A DNA stretch of 7,556 nt, from the NCBI GenBank assembly GCA_964571815.1, contig CAZNDN010000171.1, forward strand, positions 1-7,556. Direction: 5' to 3'. A model generated the notes under the pieces. It worked only from the letters and a program-made list of their open reading frames with translations, was not told the origin of the DNA and made no database searches. Source of the stretch: CAZNDN01 sp964571815. Its GTDB lineage: Bacteria > Fibrobacterota > Chitinivibrionia > Chitinivibrionales > WJKA01. The position numbers were made by a program, and so were the translations under genes. Below, in pieces: positions 1-6,490 of the stretch; the first letter of the stretch is position 1, and every line of letters begins with the position of its first letter.

Positions 1-17
1 ACAACAACGTCTCTCAT
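1..17 (-). CDS. Start of a gene leaving the window, coupled to the PIN-toxin gene
   Basis: Only the first codons are inside the window: ATG at 17-15, then R D V V and a partial codon. The start overlaps the stop of the upstream PIN gene as ATGA (17-14). A strong Shine-Dalgarno, GGAGG at 29-25, sits 7 nt before the ATG. The overlap plus the good ribosome site argue for a real, translationally coupled gene rather than a chance ATG. In this PIN family the next gene is often a short protein beginning much like this (M-x-D-x-[IV]-V), possibly the antitoxin, but five residues cannot establish identity. Confidence 0.5.
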
Positions 18-496
18 TGAAACACCTCCATGAGTTCTTCCGGCGTACAAATCATAGGTGTTGCGTATCCCTCATCGTTGTTCAGCGATTCAACTATCTT
101 GCGCACTCGCGCTGAGGCAATGTGGGCACAATTCCAGCTCACGAGGAAACCCATTCCGTTCAATGTTTCAATCGCAAAATGAAGTGAGTCATTGCGTGCC
201 TTCTCCGGGATATCTAATGCTTTGAAGTATGCGTCTGCAAGCCTTGAGATTTCAACTGTTACTTCGAGAAGCGGAAACCCCTTGACAGCCGAGACCCTTC
301 GAGTTGCGGCATGCGTATCCCCTCGCGAAATCTCATCGAGCACGATCTGCGAGATGTACGGGCTGATTCTCGGCAGAACCGTCTCCCACTACTCACAAGT
401 GATTTCACTATGCGCGGCAGCGATAATATCCCTTGTCCTGCGCGCCGTGTAGTAGCTTGTCACCGTTGACTCGATATACACGCCATACGCACCCAT
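14..496 (-). pseudogene. PIN-domain (VapC-type) toxin gene interrupted by an internal amber codon
   Basis: Reads as one continuous frame of 160 positions from ATG 496-494 to TGA 16-14, except for TAG at 391-389 (position 36). The start is supported by AAGGA at 510-506, 9 nt upstream. The first half has VYIESTVTSYYTARRTRD and AHSEITCE. After the TAG it continues as WETVLP, VLDEISRGD, LDIPEKARNDSLHFA, VSWNCAHIASAR and ICTPEELM, the usual order in this VapC-like family. E9, E55 and D103 are the likely acidic metal ligands of the PIN nuclease. Family members usually have E-W-W where this gene has E-stop-W, so a single TGG-to-TAG change explains the break. Such toxins are ribonucleases. This copy probably makes only a 35-residue fragment unless the stop is suppressed. 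No antitoxin-like gene is seen upstream. Confidence 0.85.
389..391 (-). other. In-frame TAG breaking the PIN gene
   Basis: The plus strand reads cta here, TAG on the coding strand. Both flanking segments lie in the same frame and both match the PIN family, so no indel is involved. Confidence 0.9.
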
Positions 497-673
497 CGGT
501 GTCCGTCCTTGATCTTTGGCCCGCGAGGAGAACCGCGGCTCAAGATTCCCGGATGCACTTCTTCGTTGTTTGAGAATAATTGATAGTGGTGAATAGAGTG
601 AAGACAACAGTGTGCCGACCGGCACTCTTCGGACACGCAGCTCCCGGCTATGCGTGTCGACAGGCGTGCGGGA
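497..673. other. Gap between the PIN gene and the DUF5060 remnant
   Basis: No gene recognised. It holds an 8-bp stem-loop (632-639 with 651-658, arms gacacgca/tgcgtgtc) just past the DUF5060 remnant, and a small 5-bp stem at 613-626. An AT-rich block around 555-600 is the likeliest place for a promoter of the PIN gene, but only weak matches (minus-strand TTGTCT and TATCAA, 16 nt apart) can be seen. Confidence 0.4.
632..658. repeat. 8-bp inverted repeat after the DUF5060 remnant
   Basis: Arms gacacgca (632-639) and tgcgtgtc (651-658) pair perfectly around an 11-nt loop. It lies about 16 nt past the TAA of the DUF5060 remnant on that gene's strand. No T-run follows on either strand, so it is not a canonical intrinsic terminator. 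Confidence 0.5.
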
Positions 674-1105
674 TTATTCGCGCGCATACCGCGGTTGGGC
701 GGGCATCGCCCAGGATTGCGATCCGCGGTGTCCCCTGAGCTGCGCGGTGACGGTAATTTCGTCGGAGCCCGACTGCCCGTCACTGAATTCCCACTCCACG
801 TTCCATGTGCCTGCCATGTCGAGGAAGATGCGGTATTTCCACACGTTCCCGTCCTGCCCCCCGTTCCCGTCACCGTCGTAGAAGCCCTGGAAATCAAAGG
901 TCCTGGCCCGGGACCTGCCGCCGACAAAGGTCTTGGCGCCCGGCGCGGTGACGGTCAGTCGCAATTCCGTTTCGGTAAACGGATTGGAATAGGACTTGTC
1001 GTTGGTGATTTCCTTTTCGTACAGCGTCTACAGTTCTTCCGCACCGATGTGCGGCGAAAGCAGTGCAACCAGCGTCACAGACGAGAAGAGTGTCGAGAGT
1101 CTCAT
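674..1105 (-). pseudogene. Truncated secreted DUF5060 glycoside hydrolase-like protein, signal peptide plus N-terminal domain only
   Basis: From ATG 1105-1103 the frame gives a signal peptide (MRLSTLFSSVTLVALL, then SPHIGAEEL). A TAG follows at 1030-1028, and the same frame continues TLYEKEITNDKSYSNPFTET to a TAA at 676-674. The segment with NPFTETEL, LTVTAPG, GFYDGDG, VWKYRIF and AGTWNVEWEF is a DUF5060 domain, a beta-sandwich that precedes the catalytic barrel in many secreted glycosidases. The neighbouring large enzyme has the same landmarks (NPFD, MFYDGGTTWKFRF, GEWTF), so this is probably a paralog. The start has AAAGGTG at 1117-1111, 5 nt upstream. The catalytic domain, expected after about position 120, is absent, and the last 25 or so residues look non-family. 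The amber right after the signal peptide plus the lost barrel indicate a non-functional remnant. A match to D-x-x-NPG in another frame near 700-730 hints at a further frameshift, but weakly. Confidence 0.75.
1028..1030 (-). other. In-frame TAG between signal peptide and DUF5060
   Basis: The codon sits after residue 25 (GAEEL-stop-TLYEKEI). Start, signal peptide, TAG and DUF5060 are all in one frame, so this is a nonsense change rather than a frameshift. Confidence 0.85.
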
Positions 1106-1264
1106 ACCTTCACCTTTGTTGAAAGTTGGTCCACCCACCCGCTACGCCCACGCTCCCCGGTTGCAGGGAAGGGGCAAAGAATATGGAGGATGCGCGCCGG
1201 GCCGTTGCTCTCCCTTTCAACATCGCGGAAGGCCCTTGTGCGGTGTCGAGTGCTGTTCCCTTGC

Positions 1265-1286
1265 CATCGGTCCCTCCGAACCGATG
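1265..1286. repeat. Stem-loop 1 of the 1265-1386 cluster
   Basis: Arms catcggt (1265-1271) and accgatg (1280-1286) form a 7-bp stem with an 8-nt loop. It directly abuts the next palindrome. Confidence 0.5.
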
Positions 1287-1287
1287 C

Positions 1288-1317
1288 CAAAGGCGGCGAT
1301 GCAATTCGCCGCCTTTG
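1288..1317. repeat. Stem-loop 2: perfect 12-bp palindrome
   Basis: Arms caaaggcggcga (1288-1299) and tcgccgcctttg (1306-1317) pair perfectly around the loop tgcaat. No T-run follows on either strand. It is far longer than expected by chance, so it is probably functional in transcription or mRNA stability, or a dispersed palindromic repeat. Confidence 0.75.
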
Positions 1318-1325
1318 AGATGGTT

Positions 1326-1341
1326 GCGGCTTGATTGCCGC
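1326..1341. repeat. Stem-loop 3: 5-bp GC stem
   Basis: gcggc (1326-1330) and gccgc (1337-1341) pair around ttgatt. It is modest alone and notable only as part of the series. Confidence 0.4.
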
Positions 1342-1346
1342 GATGT

Positions 1347-1386
1347 GAATGTCGCGATCGCCCGTGCCAAGGCGATCGCGACATTC
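1347..1386 (-). terminator. Perfect 16-bp stem-loop after the large hydrolase gene
   Basis: Arms gaatgtcgcgatcgcc (1347-1362) and ggcgatcgcgacattc (1371-1386) pair perfectly around the 8-nt loop cgtgccaa. The stem begins about 10 nt past the TGA of the hydrolase gene (1399-1397) on that gene's strand, a typical terminator position. The minus strand then continues acatcgcgg, with no U-tract, so termination may need Rho, or the stem may protect the mRNA 3' end. The octamer gcgatcgc occurs in each arm. Confidence 0.6.
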
Positions 1387-1396
1387 GATCGGTATG

Positions 1397-4300
1397 TCAG
1401 TACAACGTGGTCAGCTTCCGGCGAATCGTGCCGCCGTGCCGCAGGCGAATGTCCACGTAGAACACGCCCGTGGCGTTCACCGCTATCGACCGTTGACCGG
1501 CGACGTCGCTTGCGGCGCCGAGCACCTTCCCGAACGAGTCGTACACCGTGATATTCCGTATCGCGGAAGACGTTCCGGGGGTGACGAGGACACCGCCGTG
1601 CGTGGCGCGTACGCATACGCCCTTGCGGGCCAAGTGCGCATCAACCGACTCCGCATGGGGCGCAGACTCGGTAATCCCCGTACCGCCTTCGTTGAACGTG
1701 CGCATGTAGACATTGTTGCGCTGGTCCGAGTAAATGATGATCGACTTGTTGTTGCCGACATAGGTGATCCATGCCTTGCCGAAATTGGCACCGCTCTGGG
1801 TAATCTTCTCCGGGGAAGACCAGCTCTGCCCGTCGTCCTCCGAATAGATGTACTGCAGCTCCGCGGCGTTGAAATCGCCCGTGCGGTGCCAGTAGGTGGC
1901 ATGAATGGTGCCGTGGTCCTTGTTCACCCCGATTGACTGGGAGAACAGCTCGTCGCTGAGGTCGGCAACCTTCATTACCTCTTTGTTTCGCGATTGAAGG
2001 TCTACTTTTGTCATGGCAACAAACTGAGGACCGCCTTGTGAGAAGAGTACATACGCCGTGTTGCCGCTGATGTCCATGTCGACATGACCGGTATACCCGC
2101 CCTGCGACTTTACATTCATGGCATCGGTCCATGACCCGTCATACTGCCGATAGTAGACCTCGTGAATATGGTGGACATAGGCAAGATGCAATGTGTTGTC
2201 GCCGGTCACCATCAAACGTCGAATAGAGTGCTCTCCCTGCCCGGAAGAAAGGTTGTTGGTTGTGGTTACCGAGTGTGAATTCGCATCGAGCACAGCATGA
2301 ACTTCATCGTCATTGCCGTACTTCTGGTACACGATATGGACCGTGCCGTCGCTCTCAATCGCTACATCGGGGTCGACGATACGCTTGTATCCCCCACTTT
2401 TGCCGGCTTCATCGATCTTCTCCGAGTGTACCCACGAACCGCCCTTCTTGACGGCGACTCTCATGAATCCACTGTTGTCACCCGAGGCAACAACCAGTTT
2501 CCCGTCGCGATAGGCAAGACTCGGGTTCTGGATACCCGCGTTGAATCCCGAGGTCATCCACTCTATGTCCGAAATGCCTTCTTCATTCCCGATCTTGTCT
2601 CCGGAGGTGGTGAGGCGCTGGTAATATGCGCTCCCATCCCCTTTGGTGTAAATCATGTGGACGGTGTCTTCCACCACCTTGTACACCGGTTTCCGCCCGC
2701 CGCCGACCAGCTCCTTCTCTGCGGAGACGGTTACCCCCTCGGGATTCGGCGTCGGGTTCGGGTTTGGATCCGGGTCCCCACCGGCTTCGGTGGTTGCCGA
2801 TACCTCGTTGCTCTTGTCGCCTTCCAGACCGGCGCCGTTGACCGCCGAGACCCGGTACTTGTACTCGGTGTCCGCATCGAGGCCCTGGTCGCTGTAGGAT
2901 GTACCGTTGCTGCTTGCAACCTTCGAGCCGTTGCGGTAGATGTTGTAGCTGTCAACACCACTTTCACCGTCGGATGCCGCGTCCCAGCTCAGGTCGATTT
3001 GCGAGTTGCCGGCCGCGCTCGCGTTGAGGTTTGACGGCGCAGTCGGCGGTGTGTCGTCCTCGGGCTGCGGCTGGGGGGCATCCCCTTCGCCCACCGCAAC
3101 TGCCCAGTCCGAGGAATACGGCGCGTCCCAGGTCATGTCCGATTTGGAGATGCTCACGTCGATCTCTTCGTAGTTCTTCTTCGCATCCACCGCCACCGCG
3201 CTGAGCTTCCCGTTGAACCCCGAGAGGTTCATCTCCACCTTGTCGGTGCTCTCCTTGTAGAAGATCGCACGGGTCTTGTCCGAAGTAATCAGACACTTGC
3301 CGTTGGTCAGGCCGTTGTCGGGCGCCATCGACGGAAAGAGGCGATGTTCCCAGAAGGTGAAACAGGTCTTGAACCACTGTGGGTTGGAATAGGGGTCCTT
3401 TTCCCAGTCTCCGTTGTGACCGAAAATGGCGCTCATCCCGCCGGCGATGTTGCAGTCCCACATCTGGCGGCGAAGGTTCTCTTCGTTGCCCAGACGACCG
3501 TCGTACCAGCGCTCGTCGTTGGAGTGGGCCTTGTTTGAATTGGAGTTGAGCACACCGACAATATCCGAATAGGATTGACCACCGAACCAGTGCCCGCGTG
3601 AGTAGAAATCCGCTTCGGGCCAGAGCGAGTAGTTGATATTTCCGCCCTGGTCGCGGGCGCCGAGCATGTGATCGTAGGCCATGTTGTCCCGAAGGTAGTT
3701 GCCCCACCCTCTGAGTTCGGACGTATTTACATGCTCGGGAAGATCGTAGCCGTAGCCCATGATCCAGCCGGGCAACGGGCCCAGACGGGACCCGATATGG
3801 CGCAGCAGCTTCTTCTCACCGTCGGTTGCCGCCCCGTTATCGCCGAACCCGGCCTGCGGACACTGGGATCGTGCGCAATCGCCGCAGTACCAGATGTGCG
3901 TAACGCCGCCGCGGTTGTGGATCTTCTTGATCATGTTTTCGAGAATGTCGAAGGAGCGGTTATCCGGGTCCTTGTTCTCAAAGGTCGACCCACCGTCACG
4001 ATTGACCCAGTAGCCGGCCATGAACACGTGCACCCCATTGAACCCTTCATCGCCCATCCACTTGTTGAGCCATCCGTCGATCTCCGAAGAGCCCCAGTTG
4101 AAATTGCTCTTCTCGAATCCCATCCTGAAATGAGGTATAAAGGTCTCGAGGTCCCCGGATGAATTGTATCGTGCCCACTTGTTGCCCACGTGCCAGACAC
4201 CGCCTTCACCGGGAGACTGAGTGCGCTTTGCCAGGCCCCCTGAAGGAACGGTTGTTACAAATCCGTATGCATCGGGGTCGGGATTGGGTTTGATCGTCAC

Positions 4301-4621
4301 CGTCCCGGTGTGCCCGCTCAGGTCGGGATCGTCGCCGCCGGTGGTGAATGTCCACTCCCCGAGCCGCGTGCCGGAGAAGCGGAATTTCCAGGTCGTCCCG
4401 CCGTCGTAGAACATACCCACACGCCGCTGCTCACCGCTTGCGGTATGGGTGAATGTCGCCGACGCGATCACGTCGAACGGGTTGCCGTCCCAATCGGGAT
4501 TGTCAACGCTCCACTCCAGAACCGGGGTGAAGAGCGTGCCCACTTTGTCCATTTCCGCGCCCTGAGCACAGAGCGCAACGAAAAGGACTCCCGCAAGACA
4601 ACAGAAAAAAGGCCGCTTCAT
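1397..4621 (-). CDS. Secreted multidomain DUF5060 glycoside hydrolase with FN3, beta-propeller and T9SS-like C-terminal domain
   Basis: The protein has 1074 residues. Domains in order: signal peptide 1-22 (MKRPFFCCLAGVLFVALC, cut near AQGA); DUF5060 about 28-112 (NPFD, MFYDGGTTWKFRF, GEWTF); a catalytic barrel of the type found with DUF5060 about 140-430; a beta-sandwich about 440-512; FN3 about 525-612 (PPTAPSNLNAS, IDLSW, YNIYRNG, YKYRVSAVN); a DPDPNPNPTPNP linker; a propeller of about seven repeats 640-978 with one Asp-box (SEDDGQSW, 927-934); and a sorting-like tail 985-1074. E296 (GYDLPEHVN) and E336 (WPEADFY) are candidate catalytic acids by position in the family. The substrate is unknown but probably a plant or algal polysaccharide. 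The start is ATG 4621, not an upstream codon of the open frame, because AAGGAGG lies at 4632-4626 and the signal peptide begins there. ATG 4624 is one codon earlier and cannot be excluded. It is divergent from the 4834 regulator. Confidence 0.85.
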   Translation of the reverse strand: MKRPFFCCLAGVLFVALCAQGAEMDKVGTLFTPVLEWSVDNPDWDGNPFDVIASATFTHTASGEQRRVGMFYDGGTTWKFRFSGTRLGEWTFTTGGDDPDLSGHTGTVTIKPNPDPDAYGFVTTVPSGGLAKRTQSPGEGGVWHVGNKWARYNSSGDLETFIPHFRMGFEKSNFNWGSSEIDGWLNKWMGDEGFNGVHVFMAGYWVNRDGGSTFENKDPDNRSFDILENMIKKIHNRGGVTHIWYCGDCARSQCPQAGFGDNGAATDGEKKLLRHIGSRLGPLPGWIMGYGYDLPEHVNTSELRGWGNYLRDNMAYDHMLGARDQGGNINYSLWPEADFYSRGHWFGGQSYSDIVGVLNSNSNKAHSNDERWYDGRLGNEENLRRQMWDCNIAGGMSAIFGHNGDWEKDPYSNPQWFKTCFTFWEHRLFPSMAPDNGLTNGKCLITSDKTRAIFYKESTDKVEMNLSGFNGKLSAVAVDAKKNYEEIDVSISKSDMTWDAPYSSDWAVAVGEGDAPQPQPEDDTPPTAPSNLNASAAGNSQIDLSWDAASDGESGVDSYNIYRNGSKVASSNGTSYSDQGLDADTEYKYRVSAVNGAGLEGDKSNEVSATTEAGGDPDPNPNPTPNPEGVTVSAEKELVGGGRKPVYKVVEDTVHMIYTKGDGSAYYQRLTTSGDKIGNEEGISDIEWMTSGFNAGIQNPSLAYRDGKLVVASGDNSGFMRVAVKKGGSWVHSEKIDEAGKSGGYKRIVDPDVAIESDGTVHIVYQKYGNDDEVHAVLDANSHSVTTTNNLSSGQGEHSIRRLMVTGDNTLHLAYVHHIHEVYYRQYDGSWTDAMNVKSQGGYTGHVDMDISGNTAYVLFSQGGPQFVAMTKVDLQSRNKEVMKVADLSDELFSQSIGVNKDHGTIHATYWHRTGDFNAAELQYIYSEDDGQSWSSPEKITQSGANFGKAWITYVGNNKSIIIYSDQRNNVYMRTFNEGGTGITESAPHAESVDAHLARKGVCVRATHGGVLVTPGTSSAIRNITVYDSFGKVLGAASDVAGQRSIAVNATGVFYVDIRLRHGGTIRRKLTTLY

Positions 4622-4625
4622 CATG

Positions 4626-4632
4626 CCTCCTT
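4626..4632 (-). promoter_or_regulatory. Ribosome binding site of the hydrolase gene
   Basis: AAGGAGG on the minus strand lies 1 nt before ATG 4624 and 4 nt before ATG 4621. The spacing favours 4621 and rules out starts farther upstream in the open frame. Confidence 0.8.
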
Positions 4633-4638
4633 GTGTAA

Positions 4639-4660
4639 GGATGTAAAGTGAACGGATGTA
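4639..4660. repeat. Direct repeat GGATGTA in the hydrolase leader
   Basis: ggatgta occurs at 4639-4645 and again at 4654-4660, 15 bp apart, directly upstream of the hydrolase ribosome site. It may be a regulatory half-site pair or chance. Confidence 0.35.
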
Positions 4661-4698
4661 GCCGTTGAGGCGAAGCCGGACGGCCACTCTCGGTGCTG

Positions 4699-4731
4699 AC
4701 GCACAAGGTATGAATCTCAAGATACGCACAA
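4699..4731. repeat. Direct repeat ACGCACAA, candidate operator
   Basis: acgcacaa occurs at 4699-4706 and 4724-4731, 25 bp apart, between the AT-rich block and the hydrolase leader. A second direct repeat, atttatg, lies at 4764-4770 and 4782-4788. An 8-mer pair in 212 bp is not improbable by chance, so these are only candidates. Confidence 0.35.
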
Positions 4732-4833
4732 ATGTCATGGCGAGCAGAAGAAAAAGGTGGTATATTTATGGTGAATATGCAATTTATGAAAACAGAGGAA
4801 AGCGAAGCCGCCTGACCGCGGCGGGGACGGCCC

Positions 4834-6294
4834 GTGAAAGCATCGGATCGATTGAAACAGTGGCTTGAAGAGAAACTGTCGACCATGAACCCCGGCGAGT
4901 TCCTTCCCTCGGGGGCGGTTCTCGCCCGTTCGTTCGGACTGTCGCAGCGCACGGTGTGCACGGTGATGGAGCCGTTTGCGCGGGAGGGCAGGATCGAGCG
5001 GATCCCCGGCAAAGGCACCCGGATTCCCGGGCAGGCGAACATCGAGGTACCGGCCCCCTCGCCTGCACTGTCGGCCGAAGGCTCCATTGTCAGGACGATC
5101 AAGCGTGACATTTTCAACGGCACGCTCAAAACCGGCGACCCGCTTCCCCCGCGCAAGAGATTCCGTCTGCAGTTCGGTGTAGAATCCAGGGCTGTTTCCG
5201 GGGCGTATGAACAACTCGTGCGGGAGAATCTGGTTATCAATATCGGACGACGGTTCTGGGTGGGGAATTTTTCGACACTGATGAAGACCGGGATGAGCCG
5301 CGACATGTTCTTCTTCGACTGCAGGGGAGCGGGGTGGGATGAACTGTTCGACGACGAGATTTACGGCGATATGTACCGCAAGGCCGAACACATTGTAACA
5401 ACGCGGGGGTTCCGCGTGTTCTACGGGGGGTTCGAGTCGTTCGAGTCCCTGATGGAACGATGGCATGGCCGAAAGGAATTCCCACACGGGCTGCTGCTTG
5501 CCGGGATGACGTCTCGGGAGGCCTACCGCGATTTCAGGCTGGTGGACCACCTGGTTCGTCGCTACTTCGGAAGGCGCACTGTCCGGCGTCCTCCGTCCAT
5601 GGTCATTGCCGGACCGACCTCATACCGGGAGATGACGCCGCCGGTGAAAGCACTGGCGGGCACTTCCCCCACTACCATAGCGCGCGAAACCGCCCGGTTC
5701 CTCGTCAACGGCCGCCACACCCGCGCGTGCTTCTTTTTCAACGAGGAAAGGCTGGGGAACCGACGGTTTTTCGACCATGTTCGCCTCCGGGCCGAGGTGT
5801 GTCATCGGTACGAGGGTTTTGACCTGCGGTATGTGGTGAAGACGGAGGGCAAGCCGGATATGGAATCATTTCTGGAACGGCTCCAGGCCCACTACCCCGG
5901 AACCGGCCTGGAGTATCTCCATGTGTGCCTTGACAAATACGGACCGGTTCCCCTGGAGCGGTTTCTCAACGAAGTATCCCTGGTGGAGCGATTCGATATC
6001 GCGTTCGATTCACAACGTGGCCGCGGGGTGTGGCTTTTTTCCAATGACGCCGATGCGGTAGAGGCGCTCACGTGGTGCGCCGCGAACGGCATACGCGTCC
6101 CGGAGGATTGCGGCCTGATAAGCTTTGAGAATGCTCCCGCGTATTTGCAGCACGGGATCACGTCGGTAATCCTGGACAAGGAGACGATCGGCTACAATCT
6201 TGCCCACGCGCTCCTGGACGACATCCCGGTGGAGCGGACCAGCCAGGGGTATCTGCGGATGAAAGCTTTGGTGCTGGAGCGGGGGACCACTTAA
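4834..6294 (+). CDS. Transcription regulator with two tandem GntR-type winged helices and a LacI-like sensor region
   Basis: The protein has 486 residues. Residues 6-66 are a GntR-type winged helix: PGEFLPSGAVLARSFGLSQ, then TVCTVMEPFAREG and the wing IPGKGTRI. Residues 84-144 form a second, more diverged one: GDPLPPRKRFRLQFGV, then SRAVSGAYEQLVRENLV. From about 157 to the end it looks like a LacI/periplasmic-binding-protein sensor, clearest at the C-terminus (VWLFSNDADAVEAL, GIRVPEDCGLISFEN, GITSVILDKETIGYNLAHAL). AraR-type repressors join one GntR helix to such a sensor; the doubled DNA-binding part is unusual. The start is GTG 4834, as an in-frame TGA at 4813 leaves little room upstream and the first helix begins immediately. 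Only a weak ribosome site (GGGGA, 4823-4827) is seen. The gene ends in tandem TAA codons. Its position divergent from the hydrolase suggests it controls that gene in response to a sugar. Confidence 0.85.
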   Translation: MKASDRLKQWLEEKLSTMNPGEFLPSGAVLARSFGLSQRTVCTVMEPFAREGRIERIPGKGTRIPGQANIEVPAPSPALSAEGSIVRTIKRDIFNGTLKTGDPLPPRKRFRLQFGVESRAVSGAYEQLVRENLVINIGRRFWVGNFSTLMKTGMSRDMFFFDCRGAGWDELFDDEIYGDMYRKAEHIVTTRGFRVFYGGFESFESLMERWHGRKEFPHGLLLAGMTSREAYRDFRLVDHLVRRYFGRRTVRRPPSMVIAGPTSYREMTPPVKALAGTSPTTIARETARFLVNGRHTRACFFFNEERLGNRRFFDHVRLRAEVCHRYEGFDLRYVVKTEGKPDMESFLERLQAHYPGTGLEYLHVCLDKYGPVPLERFLNEVSLVERFDIAFDSQRGRGVWLFSNDADAVEALTWCAANGIRVPEDCGLISFENAPAYLQHGITSVILDKETIGYNLAHALLDDIPVERTSQGYLRMKALVLERGTT

Positions 6295-6490
6295 TAAACG
6301 AGGGGTCGGACCTCACCTAACGATTGCTGTTTCAGGACCTTATTTACCGCAACCCCCTCCATTTGAAACGATTAAATTACGCCTGCAACGCACACATTAC
6401 GTTTATCTTTCGTATCGGTAGAGCGCTACCCGCAATACGCCCGGACCATAATCCCCCCGTCTACGAACGATGCGTGTTCCCCCATGCTTC
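6295..6490. other. Gap between convergent regulator and DUF2442 genes
   Basis: No gene seen. A broken stem-loop at 6411-6439 pairs cgtat with atacg and ggtag with ctacc around agcg, with a 1/4-nt internal loop. It may stop transcription from both converging genes, but no T-run follows it. Confidence 0.4.

Larger units (their letters stand above)
4622..4833. promoter_or_regulatory. Divergent promoter region of hydrolase and regulator
   Basis: These 212 bp separate the two divergent starts, so both promoters should lie here. The stretch 4750-4795 is clearly richer in A and T than its surroundings. Possible boxes are TATATT at 4761-4766 for the plus-strand regulator, and minus-strand TTTTCA (4792-4787) with TAAATA (4768-4763), 18 nt apart, for the hydrolase. 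None is a strong consensus match. The direct repeats nearby are candidate operators. Confidence 0.55.

Noticed and set aside
650..1318. Plus-strand open frame across the DUF5060 remnant and its upstream gap
   Set aside because: The Arg/Pro-rich product has no family pattern, while the opposite strand shows a signal peptide and DUF5060.
1353..1380. Two copies of GCGATCGC, the cyanobacterial HIP1 octamer
   Set aside because: They are the two arms of one palindrome, so they are not independent occurrences. Nothing else suggests a cyanobacterium.
2297..3034. Long plus-strand open frame opposite the hydrolase
   Set aside because: It is fully antisense to well-supported domains, has no recognisable motif, and arises from GC-rich codon bias. 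The same holds for 3668-4162 and 1349-1936.
4622..4738. Upstream extension of the hydrolase start to 4738
   Set aside because: The extension is basic, lacks family resemblance and would hide the signal peptide. A strong ribosome site lies at 4626-4632.
4503..5306. Minus-strand open frames spanning the divergent gap and the regulator N-terminus
   Set aside because: They overlap the clear hydrolase start and the regulator's winged helices, and show no domain pattern.
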